A DNA stretch of 64,000 nucleotides, taken from Gluconacetobacter entanii (GTDB lineage: Bacteria > Pseudomonadota > Alphaproteobacteria > Acetobacterales > Acetobacteraceae). This document shows positions 52,665 to 61,691 of this stretch, one piece after another. The notes under the pieces were generated by a model. It ran no database searches. It saw only the letters and a program-made list of their open reading frames with translations, and was not told the origin of the DNA. The DNA lies in assembly GCF_003206495.1 (NCBI RefSeq), contig NZ_NKUF01000018.1, forward strand, positions 1-64,000. Direction: 5' to 3'. A program made the translations under genes and the position numbers. Position 1 is the stretch's first letter. Every line of letters begins with the position of its first letter.

Positions 52665-53651
52665 ATGTCCACCCCCCACCCATCAGGCGAAACTGACGCC
52701 CTGCCTGCGGAATTCGGCTTCATCGGCCGCATATTCCGCCCGCTGGCGGGGGAGGGGGCGCTGGACCTGCGTGACGACGCCGCTGTCCTGACCCCGCCTG
52801 CGGGGCGGCAGATGGTGATGGCGGTCGATGCGATGGTCGAGGGCGTGCATTTCCTGCCCGATGACCCCGCCGATACGGTGGGACGCAAGCTGCTGCGCTG
52901 CAACCTGTCGGACCTTGCCGCCATGGATGCGACGCCGCTGGGCTACCTGCTGACGGTGGCGCGTCCCCGCCATGTTGCGGAGGGCTGGTTTACCTCCTTT
53001 GCTGCCGGCCTGCATGCCGATCAGGAGACGTATGGGCTGGGCCTGCTGGGTGGGGATACGACATCCACCACGGGGCCGCTGGTGCTGTCCCTGACGATCG
53101 TGGGGCATGTGGCCCCCGGGTGCGCGCTGCGCCGTACGACGGCGCGTGTGGGCGATGGGCTGTGGGTGACGGGCACGATCGGGGACGGTGCGCTTGGGCT
53201 TCTGGCGCTGCGTGGGCAGGTGCCGGATCCGGGCCATGTCCTTGCCACGCGTTATCGCCTGCCATGCCCGCGCCTTGGGCTGGGACTGCATGGGATCGCC
53301 TCCGCCGCGATGGATGTCTCCGACGGGCTGGTGCAGGATGCGGGCCATCTGGCGCGCGAGAGCGGGGTGGGGGTGGTGATCGAGGTCGATCGCGTGCCCC
53401 TGTCCGATGCCGCGCGGGCGGCGGGACCGCAATGGCGTGAAACCTGCCTGACGGGTGGGGATGATTACGAACTGCTGCTTGCAGTGCCGCCGGAGCATGA
53501 ACAGGCGCTGCTGGCGCGCGGTCGTCATCACGGGGTGCGCATGACGCGCATCGGGCGTTTCGTCGATCCTGCAGGGGGTGCTGGCGTGCGGCTGCGTGAT
53601 GCGCAGGGTGCTGCGGTGAAGGTCGCGCGCACGGGGTGGAGCCATCTGTAG
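52665..53651 (+). CDS. thiL: Thiamine-monophosphate kinase ThiL
   Basis: A 328-residue PurM-like-fold kinase that phosphorylates thiamine monophosphate to the active pyrophosphate. LDLRDDAAVLTPP (33-45) supplies the first metal aspartates. DAMVEGVHF, CNLSDLAAMDATP, LLGGDTTSTTGP, AMDVSDGLVQDAGHLAR and LTGGDDYELL follow in family order. The ATG giving MSTPHPSG has GGAGAG 5 nt upstream and is preferred to the one 10 codons earlier. It lies 41 bp after nusB, the classic nusB-thiL pairing. Confidence 0.95.
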   Translation: MSTPHPSGETDALPAEFGFIGRIFRPLAGEGALDLRDDAAVLTPPAGRQMVMAVDAMVEGVHFLPDDPADTVGRKLLRCNLSDLAAMDATPLGYLLTVARPRHVAEGWFTSFAAGLHADQETYGLGLLGGDTTSTTGPLVLSLTIVGHVAPGCALRRTTARVGDGLWVTGTIGDGALGLLALRGQVPDPGHVLATRYRLPCPRLGLGLHGIASAAMDVSDGLVQDAGHLARESGVGVVIEVDRVPLSDAARAAGPQWRETCLTGGDDYELLLAVPPEHEQALLARGRHHGVRMTRIGRFVDPAGGAGVRLRDAQGAAVKVARTGWSHL

Positions 53652-53702
53652 GGGCGGCAGGGTTCTTTTTTGGGATGATGTTTTCAGTAATATACTGAAG
53701 GT

Positions 53703-53775
53703 TATAAAAGTTTTTGGTGAAGCTTTTTTCAAAAAGCTTCAAAAAGCCTCACCCCAATGAAAAACGGCAGCTCCC
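53703..53775 (+). repeat. Dispersed palindromic repeat, copy G (second half degenerate)
   Basis: The left arm ATAAAAGTTTTTGGTG and first hairpin AAGCTTTTTTCAAAAAGCTT are perfect; the second half has decayed to CAAAAAGCCTCACCCCAATG. It lies between the convergent ends of thiL and the GNAT-like gene. Confidence 0.82.
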
Positions 53776-53816
53776 ACACAGCCCGGCACCCAAGAAACAG
53801 GGTGGCCCCCCGTGGC

Positions 53817-54986
53817 TTACAGGTCGTCGTCGGTCAGGGCGCGGTCATACACGCGATAGCGCTTGTAGGGCTGTGGCGCGATCCGTTCGATCAGGCGGCG
53901 GATCGGCAGGTTGCTTTCCAGCACCCAGCCAAGCTCCACCGTCCGGTAGGGCAGGCTGCGCCCGCGTTTCATGAGTTCGGAGATCGCAAGCGCGGGCATG
54001 ATCGCACCAAGCGCCGTTCCCTCCAGCCGGGAACTGACGCCAAGCAGGATGACGCGGGCGGAATGGAATTCATGCCGCAACAGCCGCTTGCCCAGTTTCA
54101 GCCACCCCACGGGCGACGGCGCGCCGCCAAGGTCGGCAGAAATGTCATACACATTGGGCACCACCAGCGCGAAGGCCACGGGCTGGCTGTCCTGCTCGAT
54201 CAGGACGTAATGCTCGGGCCTGAGCAGGGGGCGAAGCTCGCTGATCATGCCGTTCATCTCGTCACGGGTCAGCGGCAGGGAGCCCCAGTTGTTGCGCCAT
54301 GCATCGTTGTAAAGCTGGCGCAGGGTCTCCCCTTCCTCATGCAGCCTGCTCATGTCCAGCCCGCTCGTGGTGATGCTGCCCAGTCGCCCTTCGCCCATCC
54401 TGAGGCTGGAGGGGACAAGGTGCGCTTCCTCCGCATCGGGGCCGGTGAAGATGCGATAGGCAAGGAGGTCTTCCTGCCCGACCATCCCGCATGCCGCCAT
54501 CATGCCCGGCAGCCAGTGCGGATGCCACGGCATGGCGACCATGGGCAGTTCGTGCTGCCCCTCGATCATCATCCCGAACTCGCCATTGCTGTTGGGGGTC
54601 TGCGGGCCGCGCATGACCTTCATCCCGCGTTCACGCAGCCACATCGCCGCCGCGTCGATCAGCGCGGAAACGACGCTGAGGTCGTCCACCGCGTCCAGCG
54701 CGCCGAAGAAGCCGACCTTCTCACCGATATGGGCAATGGCGACGGGGTCGATCTGCGCGGAAATGCGGCCCACGGCCTGCCCGTTGCGCATGGCAAGGAA
54801 ATACTGCGCCTGCCCACGGCGGAAGAACGGGTTGCGGGTGGGCAGCAGCAGGTCGCGCTGCACCATGTCGAGCGGGGCCACATATCCCGGCAGCCCCGCA
54901 TAAAGCAGGCGCGGCAACTGGATGAAGGTGGTCATCTGACGAAAACCGGAAACGGGAATAATGACAAGTTGGTCGGCTTCGTTCAT
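53817..54986 (-). CDS. Large GNAT-like protein (tandem acyltransferase fold), function unknown
   Basis: A 389-residue protein of a widespread bacterial family often called only N-acetyltransferase. Family landmarks are FIQLPRLLYAGLPGYVAPLD, NPFFRRGQAQYFLAMRNGQA with VGRISAQID, then KVGFFGALDAVDDLSVVSAL and KVMRGPQTPNSNGEFG. The second half has another GNAT-like block (HYVLIEQDSQPVAFALVVPN). The start MNEADQLV is chosen at the conserved N-terminus; the same frame stays open far upstream only as antisense of the next gene. It is divergent from an SDR gene, and the two may act together, perhaps in lipid acylation and reduction. That is speculation. Confidence 0.7.
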   Translation of the reverse strand: MNEADQLVIIPVSGFRQMTTFIQLPRLLYAGLPGYVAPLDMVQRDLLLPTRNPFFRRGQAQYFLAMRNGQAVGRISAQIDPVAIAHIGEKVGFFGALDAVDDLSVVSALIDAAAMWLRERGMKVMRGPQTPNSNGEFGMMIEGQHELPMVAMPWHPHWLPGMMAACGMVGQEDLLAYRIFTGPDAEEAHLVPSSLRMGEGRLGSITTSGLDMSRLHEEGETLRQLYNDAWRNNWGSLPLTRDEMNGMISELRPLLRPEHYVLIEQDSQPVAFALVVPNVYDISADLGGAPSPVGWLKLGKRLLRHEFHSARVILLGVSSRLEGTALGAIMPALAISELMKRGRSLPYRTVELGWVLESNLPIRRLIERIAPQPYKRYRVYDRALTDDDL

Positions 54987-55139
54987 GACCTGTCCGCAGC
55001 TTCCTGACTGTGCGCGCATCAGCCAGTGCCGCGCGGCGGGGCACGGCGTGGCGGAGATGCCCGCGAGTGGTGTAGAAAGGTTGAATAACCCGTTCGTTGT
55101 GCTGATGGCACAAAATGGTGGTGGAAAGGAAGACAGACA

Positions 55140-55973
55140 ATGGAAGCACAGCCCAGCCAGACCATGAACGGGGCCCATGGACGGGTGCTGATTACCGGTG
55201 CATCGGGGGGGATCGGCGCGGAACTGGCGCGGCTTTATGCCCGGAAGGGGCGCAATCTCCTGCTCTGGGGGCGTGATGCGGGCCGGCTGGAGGCCATCGC
55301 ACGCGACTGCCGCGGTTGCGGGGTCAATGTCACGACGCGCGCGCTTGACCTGCAGGACGGGCATGCCGCCATCGCGGCCTACCGCGAGGATGACGCCGCC
55401 ACCCCCATCGACCTTGCCATCCTTGCCGCAGGGCTTGGCGACATGAAGACCGCCGACGATGTGACCGAAAAGGCGGAGATGGTGCTGGAACTCGGGCTGG
55501 TCAATTACGCCACCCCGTCGGCCATGGCCGCCGCCGCGGCAGAGGCCATGGTCCGGCGCGGACACGGGCATATCGTGCTGATCGGCTCGGTCGCGGCCTT
55601 CCATGCCATACCGTTCGCCGCCGCCTATTCCGGGTCCAAGGCCGGGCTGAAGCGGTTTTCGGAATCGCTGCACATGGCGCTGGCGCCGCATGGGGTCGGG
55701 GTCACGCTGGTTTCCCCCGGCTTTGTCGATACGGCAATGAGCCGCCGCGTGGTGGGCTTCAAGCCGTTCATGCAGACCCCGGCCTCCGCCGCGCGGCAGA
55801 TCGCCCATGCGGTCGATCGCGGGCAGGCGCATCTGGTGTTCCCGTTCCTGTTTTCCATCCTGCGCTTTGTGGACGTCATCGTGCCATGGCCGCTGAAGCG
55901 GTGGATCCTGTCACGGCTGAAGGCAGGCCAGGTGCCGCGCGGGCAGGCACCGCAGGATGGACAGAAAAAATAA
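55140..55973 (+). CDS. Short-chain dehydrogenase/reductase with a C-terminal membrane-associated segment
   Basis: A 277-residue classical SDR. The cofactor loop is LITGASGGIGAELA (18-31) and the catalytic triad is S150, Y163 and K167 (IGSVAAFHAIPF, AYSGSKAGL). After PGFVDTAMSR the chain ends with a hydrophobic stretch LVFPFLFSILRFVDVIVPWP followed by basic residues, suggesting attachment to the membrane and a lipid-like substrate. Plain 3-oxoacyl-ACP reductase is less likely. It diverges from the GNAT-like gene with 153 bp between starts. Substrate unknown. Confidence 0.82.
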   Translation: MEAQPSQTMNGAHGRVLITGASGGIGAELARLYARKGRNLLLWGRDAGRLEAIARDCRGCGVNVTTRALDLQDGHAAIAAYREDDAATPIDLAILAAGLGDMKTADDVTEKAEMVLELGLVNYATPSAMAAAAAEAMVRRGHGHIVLIGSVAAFHAIPFAAAYSGSKAGLKRFSESLHMALAPHGVGVTLVSPGFVDTAMSRRVVGFKPFMQTPASAARQIAHAVDRGQAHLVFPFLFSILRFVDVIVPWPLKRWILSRLKAGQVPRGQAPQDGQKK

Positions 55974-56181
55974 TATTCCTGCGATCCGATGTCGGAATTG
56001 ATGGGATAACGTGACTTTTATCAATGTCATTCGTCATCTCCCTGCCTTAGCTGGGGAGACAACCCATCACTATTTTAGAGGATCTGATTTGACGGGGACG
56101 GGACTTGCGACGTTTCATGGCGTGCAACGGGCCCGCACCCCCGAAAGAAGATTGCCTGCTGACTGCGGAGAATAATCCCAC

Positions 56182-57150
56182 ATGAAAGAAATTGTAGCCG
56201 TCGATATCGGTGGAACCCATGCCCGTTTCGCACTGGCGCAGGTGGAGGGCGGCCGTGTCGTCAGCCTGGGCGAGGCCACGACCCTGAAATGCGCCGAACA
56301 TGCCAGCCTGCAACTGGCGTGGGAGGCATTTGGCCGCGTGGTGGGCAAGCCCCTGCCGCGTGCGGCGGGCATTGCGGTCGCATGCCCGATCAAGGGCGAT
56401 ATCCTGAAGCTGACGAACAACCCGTGGGTCATCCAGCCCGCGCAACTGGGGGCCAAGCTGGGCATTGACGAGCATGTGCTGGTCAATGATTTCGGCGCTG
56501 TCGCCCATGCGGTCGCACAGGTGGGTGAAGAAAGCCTCCAGCATGTCTGTGGGCCGGACATGCCGCTGCCCAAGGAAGGGATCATCACGATTGTCGGTCC
56601 CGGCACGGGTCTGGGTTCCGCCTATGTCGTGCGGCGCAAGGGTGGGTATTTCGTGTGCGAGACCGAGGGCGGGCATATCGATTTCTCCCCCCTCGACCAG
56701 TTCGAGGACCGTATCCTGCAACTGCTGCGGCTGCGCTATCGCCGGGTGTCGGTGGAGCGCGTGGTGTCGGGGCCGGGCCTTGCCAACCTCTATGAGGCCA
56801 TTGCCGAGATCGGCAACCTGCCGGTGCGCACCCGTGATGACAAGACGCTGTGGACCATGGCGCTTGATGGCAGCGACCACGTGGCAGGCGCCGCGCTGGA
56901 GCGGTTCTGCCTGTCGCTGGGCACGGTTGCGGGCGACCTGGCGCTGGCGCAGGGCGGTGGCAGCGTGGTGATCGCCGGTGGGCTGGGGCTGCGTCTGGCC
57001 AAGCATCTCGGCGCGTCCGGCTTTGCGGAGCGGTTTGTCGCCAAGGGACGGTTCGAAAGCCTGATGGCCGCGATGCCGGTCAAGCTGATTACCTATCCCC
57101 AGCCGGGGCTGCTTGGCGCTGCGGCGGCATTTGCCGAGGCCTATCGCTAG
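56182..57150 (+). CDS. glk: Glucokinase
   Basis: A 322-residue ROK-independent glucokinase of the bacterial Glk group. VAVDIGGTHARFALAQ (5-20) is the phosphate-1 motif, VNDFGAVAHAVAQVG contains the catalytic aspartate, and GPGTGLGSAYVV and ETEGGHIDFSP bind ATP and glucose. It traps glucose as glucose-6-phosphate for the pentose-phosphate pathway, and may feed the trehalose synthase seen at 39577. A clear terminator follows, and 208 bp of upstream space suggests its own promoter. Confidence 0.94.
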   Translation: MKEIVAVDIGGTHARFALAQVEGGRVVSLGEATTLKCAEHASLQLAWEAFGRVVGKPLPRAAGIAVACPIKGDILKLTNNPWVIQPAQLGAKLGIDEHVLVNDFGAVAHAVAQVGEESLQHVCGPDMPLPKEGIITIVGPGTGLGSAYVVRRKGGYFVCETEGGHIDFSPLDQFEDRILQLLRLRYRRVSVERVVSGPGLANLYEAIAEIGNLPVRTRDDKTLWTMALDGSDHVAGAALERFCLSLGTVAGDLALAQGGGSVVIAGGLGLRLAKHLGASGFAERFVAKGRFESLMAAMPVKLITYPQPGLLGAAAAFAEAYR

Positions 57151-57206
57151 GATCCACGGATATCGTGCCCGTACGCGTCGCCTGAGGCGCGTGACGGGAC
57201 AGGCAG

Positions 57207-57243
57207 GGGCGGCGGGACGTATGATCCCGCCGCCCTTTTTTTG
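57207..57243 (+). terminator. glk rho-independent terminator
   Basis: GGGCGGCGGGA and TCCCGCCGCCC form an 11-bp perfect stem around CGTATGA, followed by eight T. It lies 56 bp after the glk stop. Confidence 0.93.
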
Positions 57244-57559
57244 TCCGTTGGCCTGTGTGGGGGCCTCTGGGGCAGGGGAGAGGCATGATCGGGGCTTTGT
57301 TTTTATCGCACATTACATAATTCATATGGTGATATAGGGGGGAGCCTGTACGCGGTCCGGGGCAACTTCCGGTGGTTCCGTGGGGTTGTGCACGAAGCAT
57401 GGAGCAGGCCGCGCACCGGATCTTTATGTGCGGACCTGCATGGTTTCATGGTGTCGTGGCAGGGAACAGGGAACGGGAGGAAAATTGCGGTCCGCTGCAT
57501 GGTGCGCAGTTGGTGCGGAAACGATAGAAATGTCAGTGAAACCCGAGGGAGAAGACCCG
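57244..57559. other. Intergenic region without a recognised gene
   Basis: A 316-bp stretch between the glk terminator and the next ORF. An AT-rich segment at about 57303-57340 (CATTACATAATTCATATGG, then GATATAGG) could hold a promoter. Two GGAAC boxes occur at about 57465-57475 without a matching CGTT. Open frames here have no ribosome-binding site and no protein-like composition. No RNA gene is recognised. Confidence 0.5.
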
Positions 57560-57907
57560 ATGAATCTCAAACCGATCCTAGATGCCTATTCCGCCCTGTC
57601 CGCGCAGATGGACCAGAGTTCCAGTGACGTGCTGGAGATCGCCACCGTGCTGAAGGATGGGGTGAAGAACAAGGACCCGCAGGCCGTCGCGTGCATGAAA
57701 CTGGTGCAGGATATCGCGGCCTCGCACGAGGCGGAGCACCAGAAGCTTGCGGCATTGTGGCGGGAACTGAACGCGGCCATTCCCACCCTGCCCAAATACC
57801 CGGAGGACGGGGTCAACGGGGTTGCCATTGAACAGGCGCAGTCCCCGCGACTGGGGCTGAGGTCATTTTTTGATGGGCTGATGGACGGGTTCGACCCGAA
57901 GCCCTGA
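57560..57907 (+). CDS. Small helical protein of unknown function
   Basis: A 115-residue protein. ATG 57560 follows GGGAGAAG by 6-7 nt; an ATG 10 codons upstream (MSVKPEGEDP) is possible. The first 80 residues form long amphipathic helices (MNLKPILDAYSALSAQMDQS and KLVQDIAASHEAEHQKLAAL). The end, LGLRSFFDGLMDGFDPKP, is a separate motif. No signal peptide, membrane segment or known family is recognised. It is a single gene between glk and the convergent msrA. Confidence 0.65.
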   Translation: MNLKPILDAYSALSAQMDQSSSDVLEIATVLKDGVKNKDPQAVACMKLVQDIAASHEAEHQKLAALWRELNAAIPTLPKYPEDGVNGVAIEQAQSPRLGLRSFFDGLMDGFDPKP

Positions 57908-57919
57908 TATGTCCGGTTG

Positions 57920-57955
57920 CATCCTCCATCCCGGGATCCGGCGGGATGGAGGATG
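57920..57955. terminator. Bidirectional-type hairpin between convergent genes
   Basis: CATCCTCCATCCC and GGGATGGAGGATG form a perfect 13-bp stem around GGGATCCGGC. There is no T-run. It separates the orphan gene from the end of msrA. Confidence 0.7.
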
Positions 57956-57961
57956 TTGCGA

Positions 57962-58510
57962 TCAGGCTGTTGTCAGGCGATCACGGAACAGCTTGCGGAT
58001 CTTTGCGATCTTGGGCGGGATGACTGCGGCGCAGTACGGATTGCCCGGATTTTTGGCGAAATAGTCGTGGTGATAGGTTTCGGCGGGATAGAAATGATCC
58101 AGCGGCACGATCTGCGTCACGATCGGGTCGGGCCAGACATGGGCGGCCGTCAGTCCGTCGCACACCTCATGGGCGATCCGGTCCTGTTCCGGTGACAGGG
58201 TGAAAATGGCCGAACGGTACTGCGTGCCGACATCATTGCCCTGCCGGTTCAGGGTTGTCGGGTCATGCAGGACGAAAAACATGCCCAGCAGGTCGCGATA
58301 GGACAGGAGGGCGGGATCGAATTCGATTCGCACGACCTCCGCATGGCCTGTCTTTCCGGTGCAGACCGCCTCATAGGTCGGGTCAGGCGTCTGCCCGCCG
58401 GCATAGCCGGGTTCGATCGAAAGGACGCCGCGTATCTCACGCAGGGGCGCTTCGATACACCAGAAGCATCCACCGGCCAGAACGGCTGTCTCTGTCTTGT
58501 GCTGTGTCAT
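57962..58510 (-). CDS. msrA: Peptide methionine (S)-S-oxide reductase MsrA
   Basis: A 182-residue MsrA that repairs oxidised methionine using thioredoxin. The active-site motif is [15 protein letters not shown] with nucleophile C15. Further landmarks are [44 protein letters not shown] and the C-terminal [18 protein letters not shown], where the final cysteine is the resolving residue. It is cytoplasmic with no MsrB fusion. GGGAG lies close before the ATG. A full repeat copy lies just upstream. Confidence 0.95.
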   Translation of the reverse strand: MTQHKTETAVLAGGCFWCIEAPLREIRGVLSIEPGYAGGQTPDPTYEAVCTGKTGHAEVVRIEFDPALLSYRDLLGMFFVLHDPTTLNRQGNDVGTQYRSAIFTLSPEQDRIAHEVCDGLTAAHVWPDPIVTQIVPLDHFYPAETYHHDYFAKNPGNPYCAAVIPPKIAKIRKLFRDRLTTA

Positions 58511-58537
58511 GGGAGGCTCCCTGCCTGCCTGAAACTG

Positions 58538-58623
58538 ATAAAAGTTCTTGGTGAAGCTTTTTTTCAGAAAGCTTCGAGGAACGCCGCCTTTTTCGATCAG
58601 AAGACGGCACCCGAAAACTTTTA
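58538..58623 (+). repeat. Dispersed palindromic repeat, copy H (near complete)
   Basis: ATAAAAGTTCTTGGTG, then an AAGCTTTTTTTCAGAAAGCTT hairpin with one mismatch, ACGCCGCCTTTTTCGATC with a weakened second hairpin, and CACCCGAAAACTTTTAC. It lies between the valS 3' end and the msrA start; both genes are on the minus strand. Confidence 0.83.
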
Positions 58624-58697
58624 CTTTTTTACCAAACGATTGTTTTTCAATAGTTTGTCAGGATGAAGGTCCGCCGCCAGTGATGGCGGCGGCACGA

Positions 58698-61394
58698 TCA
58701 GGAAATACGCGCCAGCGCGGCATCAAGGCGGATGCGCTCCGCACGGAACGCGGCCAGGCGTTCGCGGTTTTCCTCCACCACCTCGGGCTTGGCGCGGGCG
58801 ACGAAATCGGCATTGCCCAGCTTGCGCTCGACCTTGGCGATTTCCCCATCGACCTTGCCACATTCCTTCTCCAGACGCTGGCGTTCCTGCGCGATGTCGA
58901 TGATCCCGGCAAGCGGCAGGACCAACGTGGCCTCATCCACCACCAACTGCGCAGCACCCTGCGGCATGTCCCCTTCCAGCGGCAGGACTTCGGACACGCG
59001 GGCCATACGGCCGATGGCCTCGGACCATTTTTCCGCGCGCGCCAGTGTCTGCGCCGATGCATCGCGCAGCAGGACGGGGGCAAGGCGTGACGGCGGCACG
59101 TTCATTTCCGCCCGCACGGTGCGGATTTCGGTGATGAAGCGGATCAGCCATTCCATCTCCGCCCCGGCCTGCGCGGCATCGGTCACGGTGTCGGGCACGG
59201 GCCATGCCGCCTGCATCAGGCTGCCCTGCGCGCCATAGCCGAAGCGGTGCCACAACTCATCAGTGATGAACGGCATCACCGGTTGCAGCAGGCGCAGGAT
59301 CAGGCCCAGTACATGTGCCGTGACCGCACGGGTTTCGGCGGCTTCGGGTGTATCCCCTTCGGCGTTGAAGACCGGCTTGGCGAATTCAAGGAACCAGTCG
59401 CAGAAGCAGTTCCACACAAAGCGGTAGCAGGTGGCCGCGTATTCATCGAAACGGAAGGCCTCCAGCGCCGCCGTGGCATCCGTGACCGCGCGCCCGGCCT
59501 CGGCCAGCAGCCAGCGGCCCAGCGGGGACTTTACAGTGGCGGGATCGAAGCCCGCCACCGGGGCGACACGGTTCATTTCGCAAAAACGCGCGGCATTCCA
59601 AAGCTTGGTGGTAAAGGAGCGGTATTCCTCCACCTTCCTGCGGCCCAGCTTCACATCGCGGCCCAGGCCCGTCAGCGCGCAGATCGTAAAGCGCATGGCG
59701 TCCGCGCCATAGGTGTCGATCATCTCCAGCGGGTCGATGCCGTTGCCCTTGCTCTTGGACATCTTCTGCCCGCGTTCGTCACGGACCAGCCCGTGGATGA
59801 ACACCTTGCGGAACGGTACGTCCTTCATGAAGTGCAGGCCCATCATCATCATCCGCGCAACCCAGAAGAAGATGATGTCAAACCCCGTGACCAGCACGTC
59901 GGTGGGGTAATAACGCGCAAGTTCCGGCGTCTGTTCCGGCCACCCAAGGGTGGAGAACGGCCACAGCGCGGAGGAGAACCACGTATCCAGCACGTCCTCG
60001 TCCCGGGTCAGGGCCTCGTCATGGCCGTAATGCGCGCGGGCCTGCGTTTGGGCGTCGGCTTCGTCATGGGCGACGAACACATGCCCGTCCGGGCCGTACC
60101 ATGCCGGGATGCGGTGCCCCCACCAGAGCTGGCGGCTGATGCACCAGGGCTGGATGTCGCGCATCCATGCAAAGAAGGTGTTTTCCCACTGGCGCGGCAC
60201 GAATTCGACACGTCCCGTCTCCACCGCCTCGATCGCGGGGGCGGCGAGGGTGGCGGCATCGCAGTACCACTGCGTCGTCAGGCGGGGTTCGACCACCGCG
60301 CCGCTGCGTTCGGCATGGGGGACCTGGTTGGTGTGCGCCTCGATCTTCTCCAGCCATTCCAGCCGTTCAAGCTCGGCCACGATCGCCTTGCGCGCCTCGT
60401 CACGCGGCATGCCCTGCAATGTGCGGACAAAGGCGGGATCGGCGATGCCATCTTCGGCGCGCAGTTCGTCCTCGATCTCCTCCAGCGTGATGCGGGCATC
60501 GGCGTCGAGCACGCTGGGCATGTCGAGGTTGTGGCGACGTCCGACCTCGAAATCGTTGAAGTCATGGGCAGGCGTGATCTTGACCGCGCCGCTGCCTTTT
60601 TCAGGGTCGGAATGTTCGTCCGCGACGATGCGGATGCGCCGTCCCGTCAGCGGCAGGATGACCGACTGTCCCACAAGGTCGGCATAGCGTTCGTCATCGG
60701 GGTGGACCGCCACCGCCATGTCGCCCAGCATGGTTTCGGGCCGCGTGGTCGCCACCGTGATGGTGCGGCCCGGCTGTCCCTCCACCGGGTAGCGGATGTA
60801 CCACAGGCTGCCGCGCATTTCCTTATTATCGACCTCAAGGTCGGAAATGGCGGAGCGGAACGCCGGGTCCCAGTTGACGAGGCGCCGGTCGCGATAGATC
60901 AGCCCCTCGCGATACAGGGTGACGAAGACTTCACGCACGGCCTTCGACAGGCCCTCATCCATCGTGAAGCGCTCACGCGGCCAGTCGAGGGAGGAGCCGA
61001 GGCGACGCAACTGCGTCGTGATGCCGCCGCCGGACTGCGCCTTCCATTCCCACACGCGCTTCTCGAACGCTTCGCGGCCCAGTTCCTGCCGCGACGTGCC
61101 TTCCTTCTGCAGCATCCGTTCGACCACAAGCTGCGTCGCGATGCCGGCATGGTCGGTCCCGGGCTGCCACAGGACATCACGCCCCTGCATGCGCCGCCAG
61201 CGGATCAGCGTGTCCTGCAACGTCATCGTCAGGGCGTGGCCGACATGCAGCGTGCCGGTGACGTTCGGCGGCGGGATCATGATGGTATAGGGGCGGTGCG
61301 GACTGCTGGGATCGGCGGCGAATGCTCCGCATCCCTCCCACAATGCGTAAAGGGAGGTTTCCGTCTCGCCGGGGGAGAAAGACTTATCGAGCAT
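58698..61394 (-). CDS. valS: Valyl-tRNA synthetase
   Basis: An 898-residue class I synthetase. The HIGH-type motif is PPPNVTGTLHVGHAL (41-55), and the KMSKS loop is GQKMSKSKGNGIDP (near 545). The CP1 editing domain contains TTRPETMLGDMAVAVHP, and WYCDAATLAAP and DVLDTWFSSALWP are typical of ValRS. The C-terminal coiled-coil arm (EERQ-, RLEKECGKVDGEIAKVERKL) is present, so the protein is complete. Ser/Asp-rich DPSSPHRPY replaces the usual N-terminal linker. It is transcribed alone on the minus strand. Confidence 0.96.
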   Translation of the reverse strand: MLDKSFSPGETETSLYALWEGCGAFAADPSSPHRPYTIMIPPPNVTGTLHVGHALTMTLQDTLIRWRRMQGRDVLWQPGTDHAGIATQLVVERMLQKEGTSRQELGREAFEKRVWEWKAQSGGGITTQLRRLGSSLDWPRERFTMDEGLSKAVREVFVTLYREGLIYRDRRLVNWDPAFRSAISDLEVDNKEMRGSLWYIRYPVEGQPGRTITVATTRPETMLGDMAVAVHPDDERYADLVGQSVILPLTGRRIRIVADEHSDPEKGSGAVKITPAHDFNDFEVGRRHNLDMPSVLDADARITLEEIEDELRAEDGIADPAFVRTLQGMPRDEARKAIVAELERLEWLEKIEAHTNQVPHAERSGAVVEPRLTTQWYCDAATLAAPAIEAVETGRVEFVPRQWENTFFAWMRDIQPWCISRQLWWGHRIPAWYGPDGHVFVAHDEADAQTQARAHYGHDEALTRDEDVLDTWFSSALWPFSTLGWPEQTPELARYYPTDVLVTGFDIIFFWVARMMMMGLHFMKDVPFRKVFIHGLVRDERGQKMSKSKGNGIDPLEMIDTYGADAMRFTICALTGLGRDVKLGRRKVEEYRSFTTKLWNAARFCEMNRVAPVAGFDPATVKSPLGRWLLAEAGRAVTDATAALEAFRFDEYAATCYRFVWNCFCDWFLEFAKPVFNAEGDTPEAAETRAVTAHVLGLILRLLQPVMPFITDELWHRFGYGAQGSLMQAAWPVPDTVTDAAQAGAEMEWLIRFITEIRTVRAEMNVPPSRLAPVLLRDASAQTLARAEKWSEAIGRMARVSEVLPLEGDMPQGAAQLVVDEATLVLPLAGIIDIAQERQRLEKECGKVDGEIAKVERKLGNADFVARAKPEVVEENRERLAAFRAERIRLDAALARIS

Positions 61395-61516
61395 TGCTAA
61401 AAACCAGATCCACCTAAATCAGACGCAGGGCGCACGACATGTCCGCCGCACGCAGATATACCCCAATCCGCCACGAAAGAAACGGCGCAAGATGCGCGGG
61501 TTGTTTGGGAGAGGAT

Positions 61517-61559
61517 CAGGGCTCTGCCCTGAAACCCGCCAAAGGGCATTGCCCTTTGG
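61517..61559. repeat. Single double-hairpin REP-like element
   Basis: Two adjacent perfect hairpins: CAGGGC-TCT-GCCCTG (61517-61531) and CCAAAGGGC-ATT-GCCCTTTGG (61539-61559), joined by AAACCCG. It is different from the main repeat family and only one copy is seen here. Similar GC-rich elements occur widely in Acetobacteraceae genomes, to my recollection. Confidence 0.7.
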
Positions 61560-61616
61560 AAACCATGACGTCAGGGAAGGGCAAAAGTCAGCCTCGGCAT
61601 GATTTCGCAGGGTAGC

Positions 61617-61663
61617 AGAAGTTTTTGGTGAAGCTTTTTTCAAAAAGCTTCGAAGAACATTGC
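61617..61663 (+). repeat. Dispersed palindromic repeat, copy I (left half)
   Basis: AGAAGTTTTTGGTG, a perfect AAGCTTTTTTCAAAAAGCTT hairpin and CGAAGAAC, then the similarity ends. It is the complementary half to copies A and B. It lies 28 bp beyond the stop of the TolC-like gene and 222 bp upstream of valS. Confidence 0.82.
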
Positions 61664-61691
61664 GTGTCCGGAGCAAAGACGACGCCCGCAC

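Noticed and set aside
53703-53790. Short open frames starting MVKLFSKSF or MKKASPKTF at several sites
   Set aside because: The same peptide starts recur because they are translated from copies of the palindromic repeat; none continues into a conserved protein.
54987-55832. Upstream in-frame extension of the GNAT-like gene
   Set aside because: The frame stays open only as antisense of the SDR gene. Family similarity starts at about MNEADQLV and the extension looks like random Arg/Gly-rich sequence.
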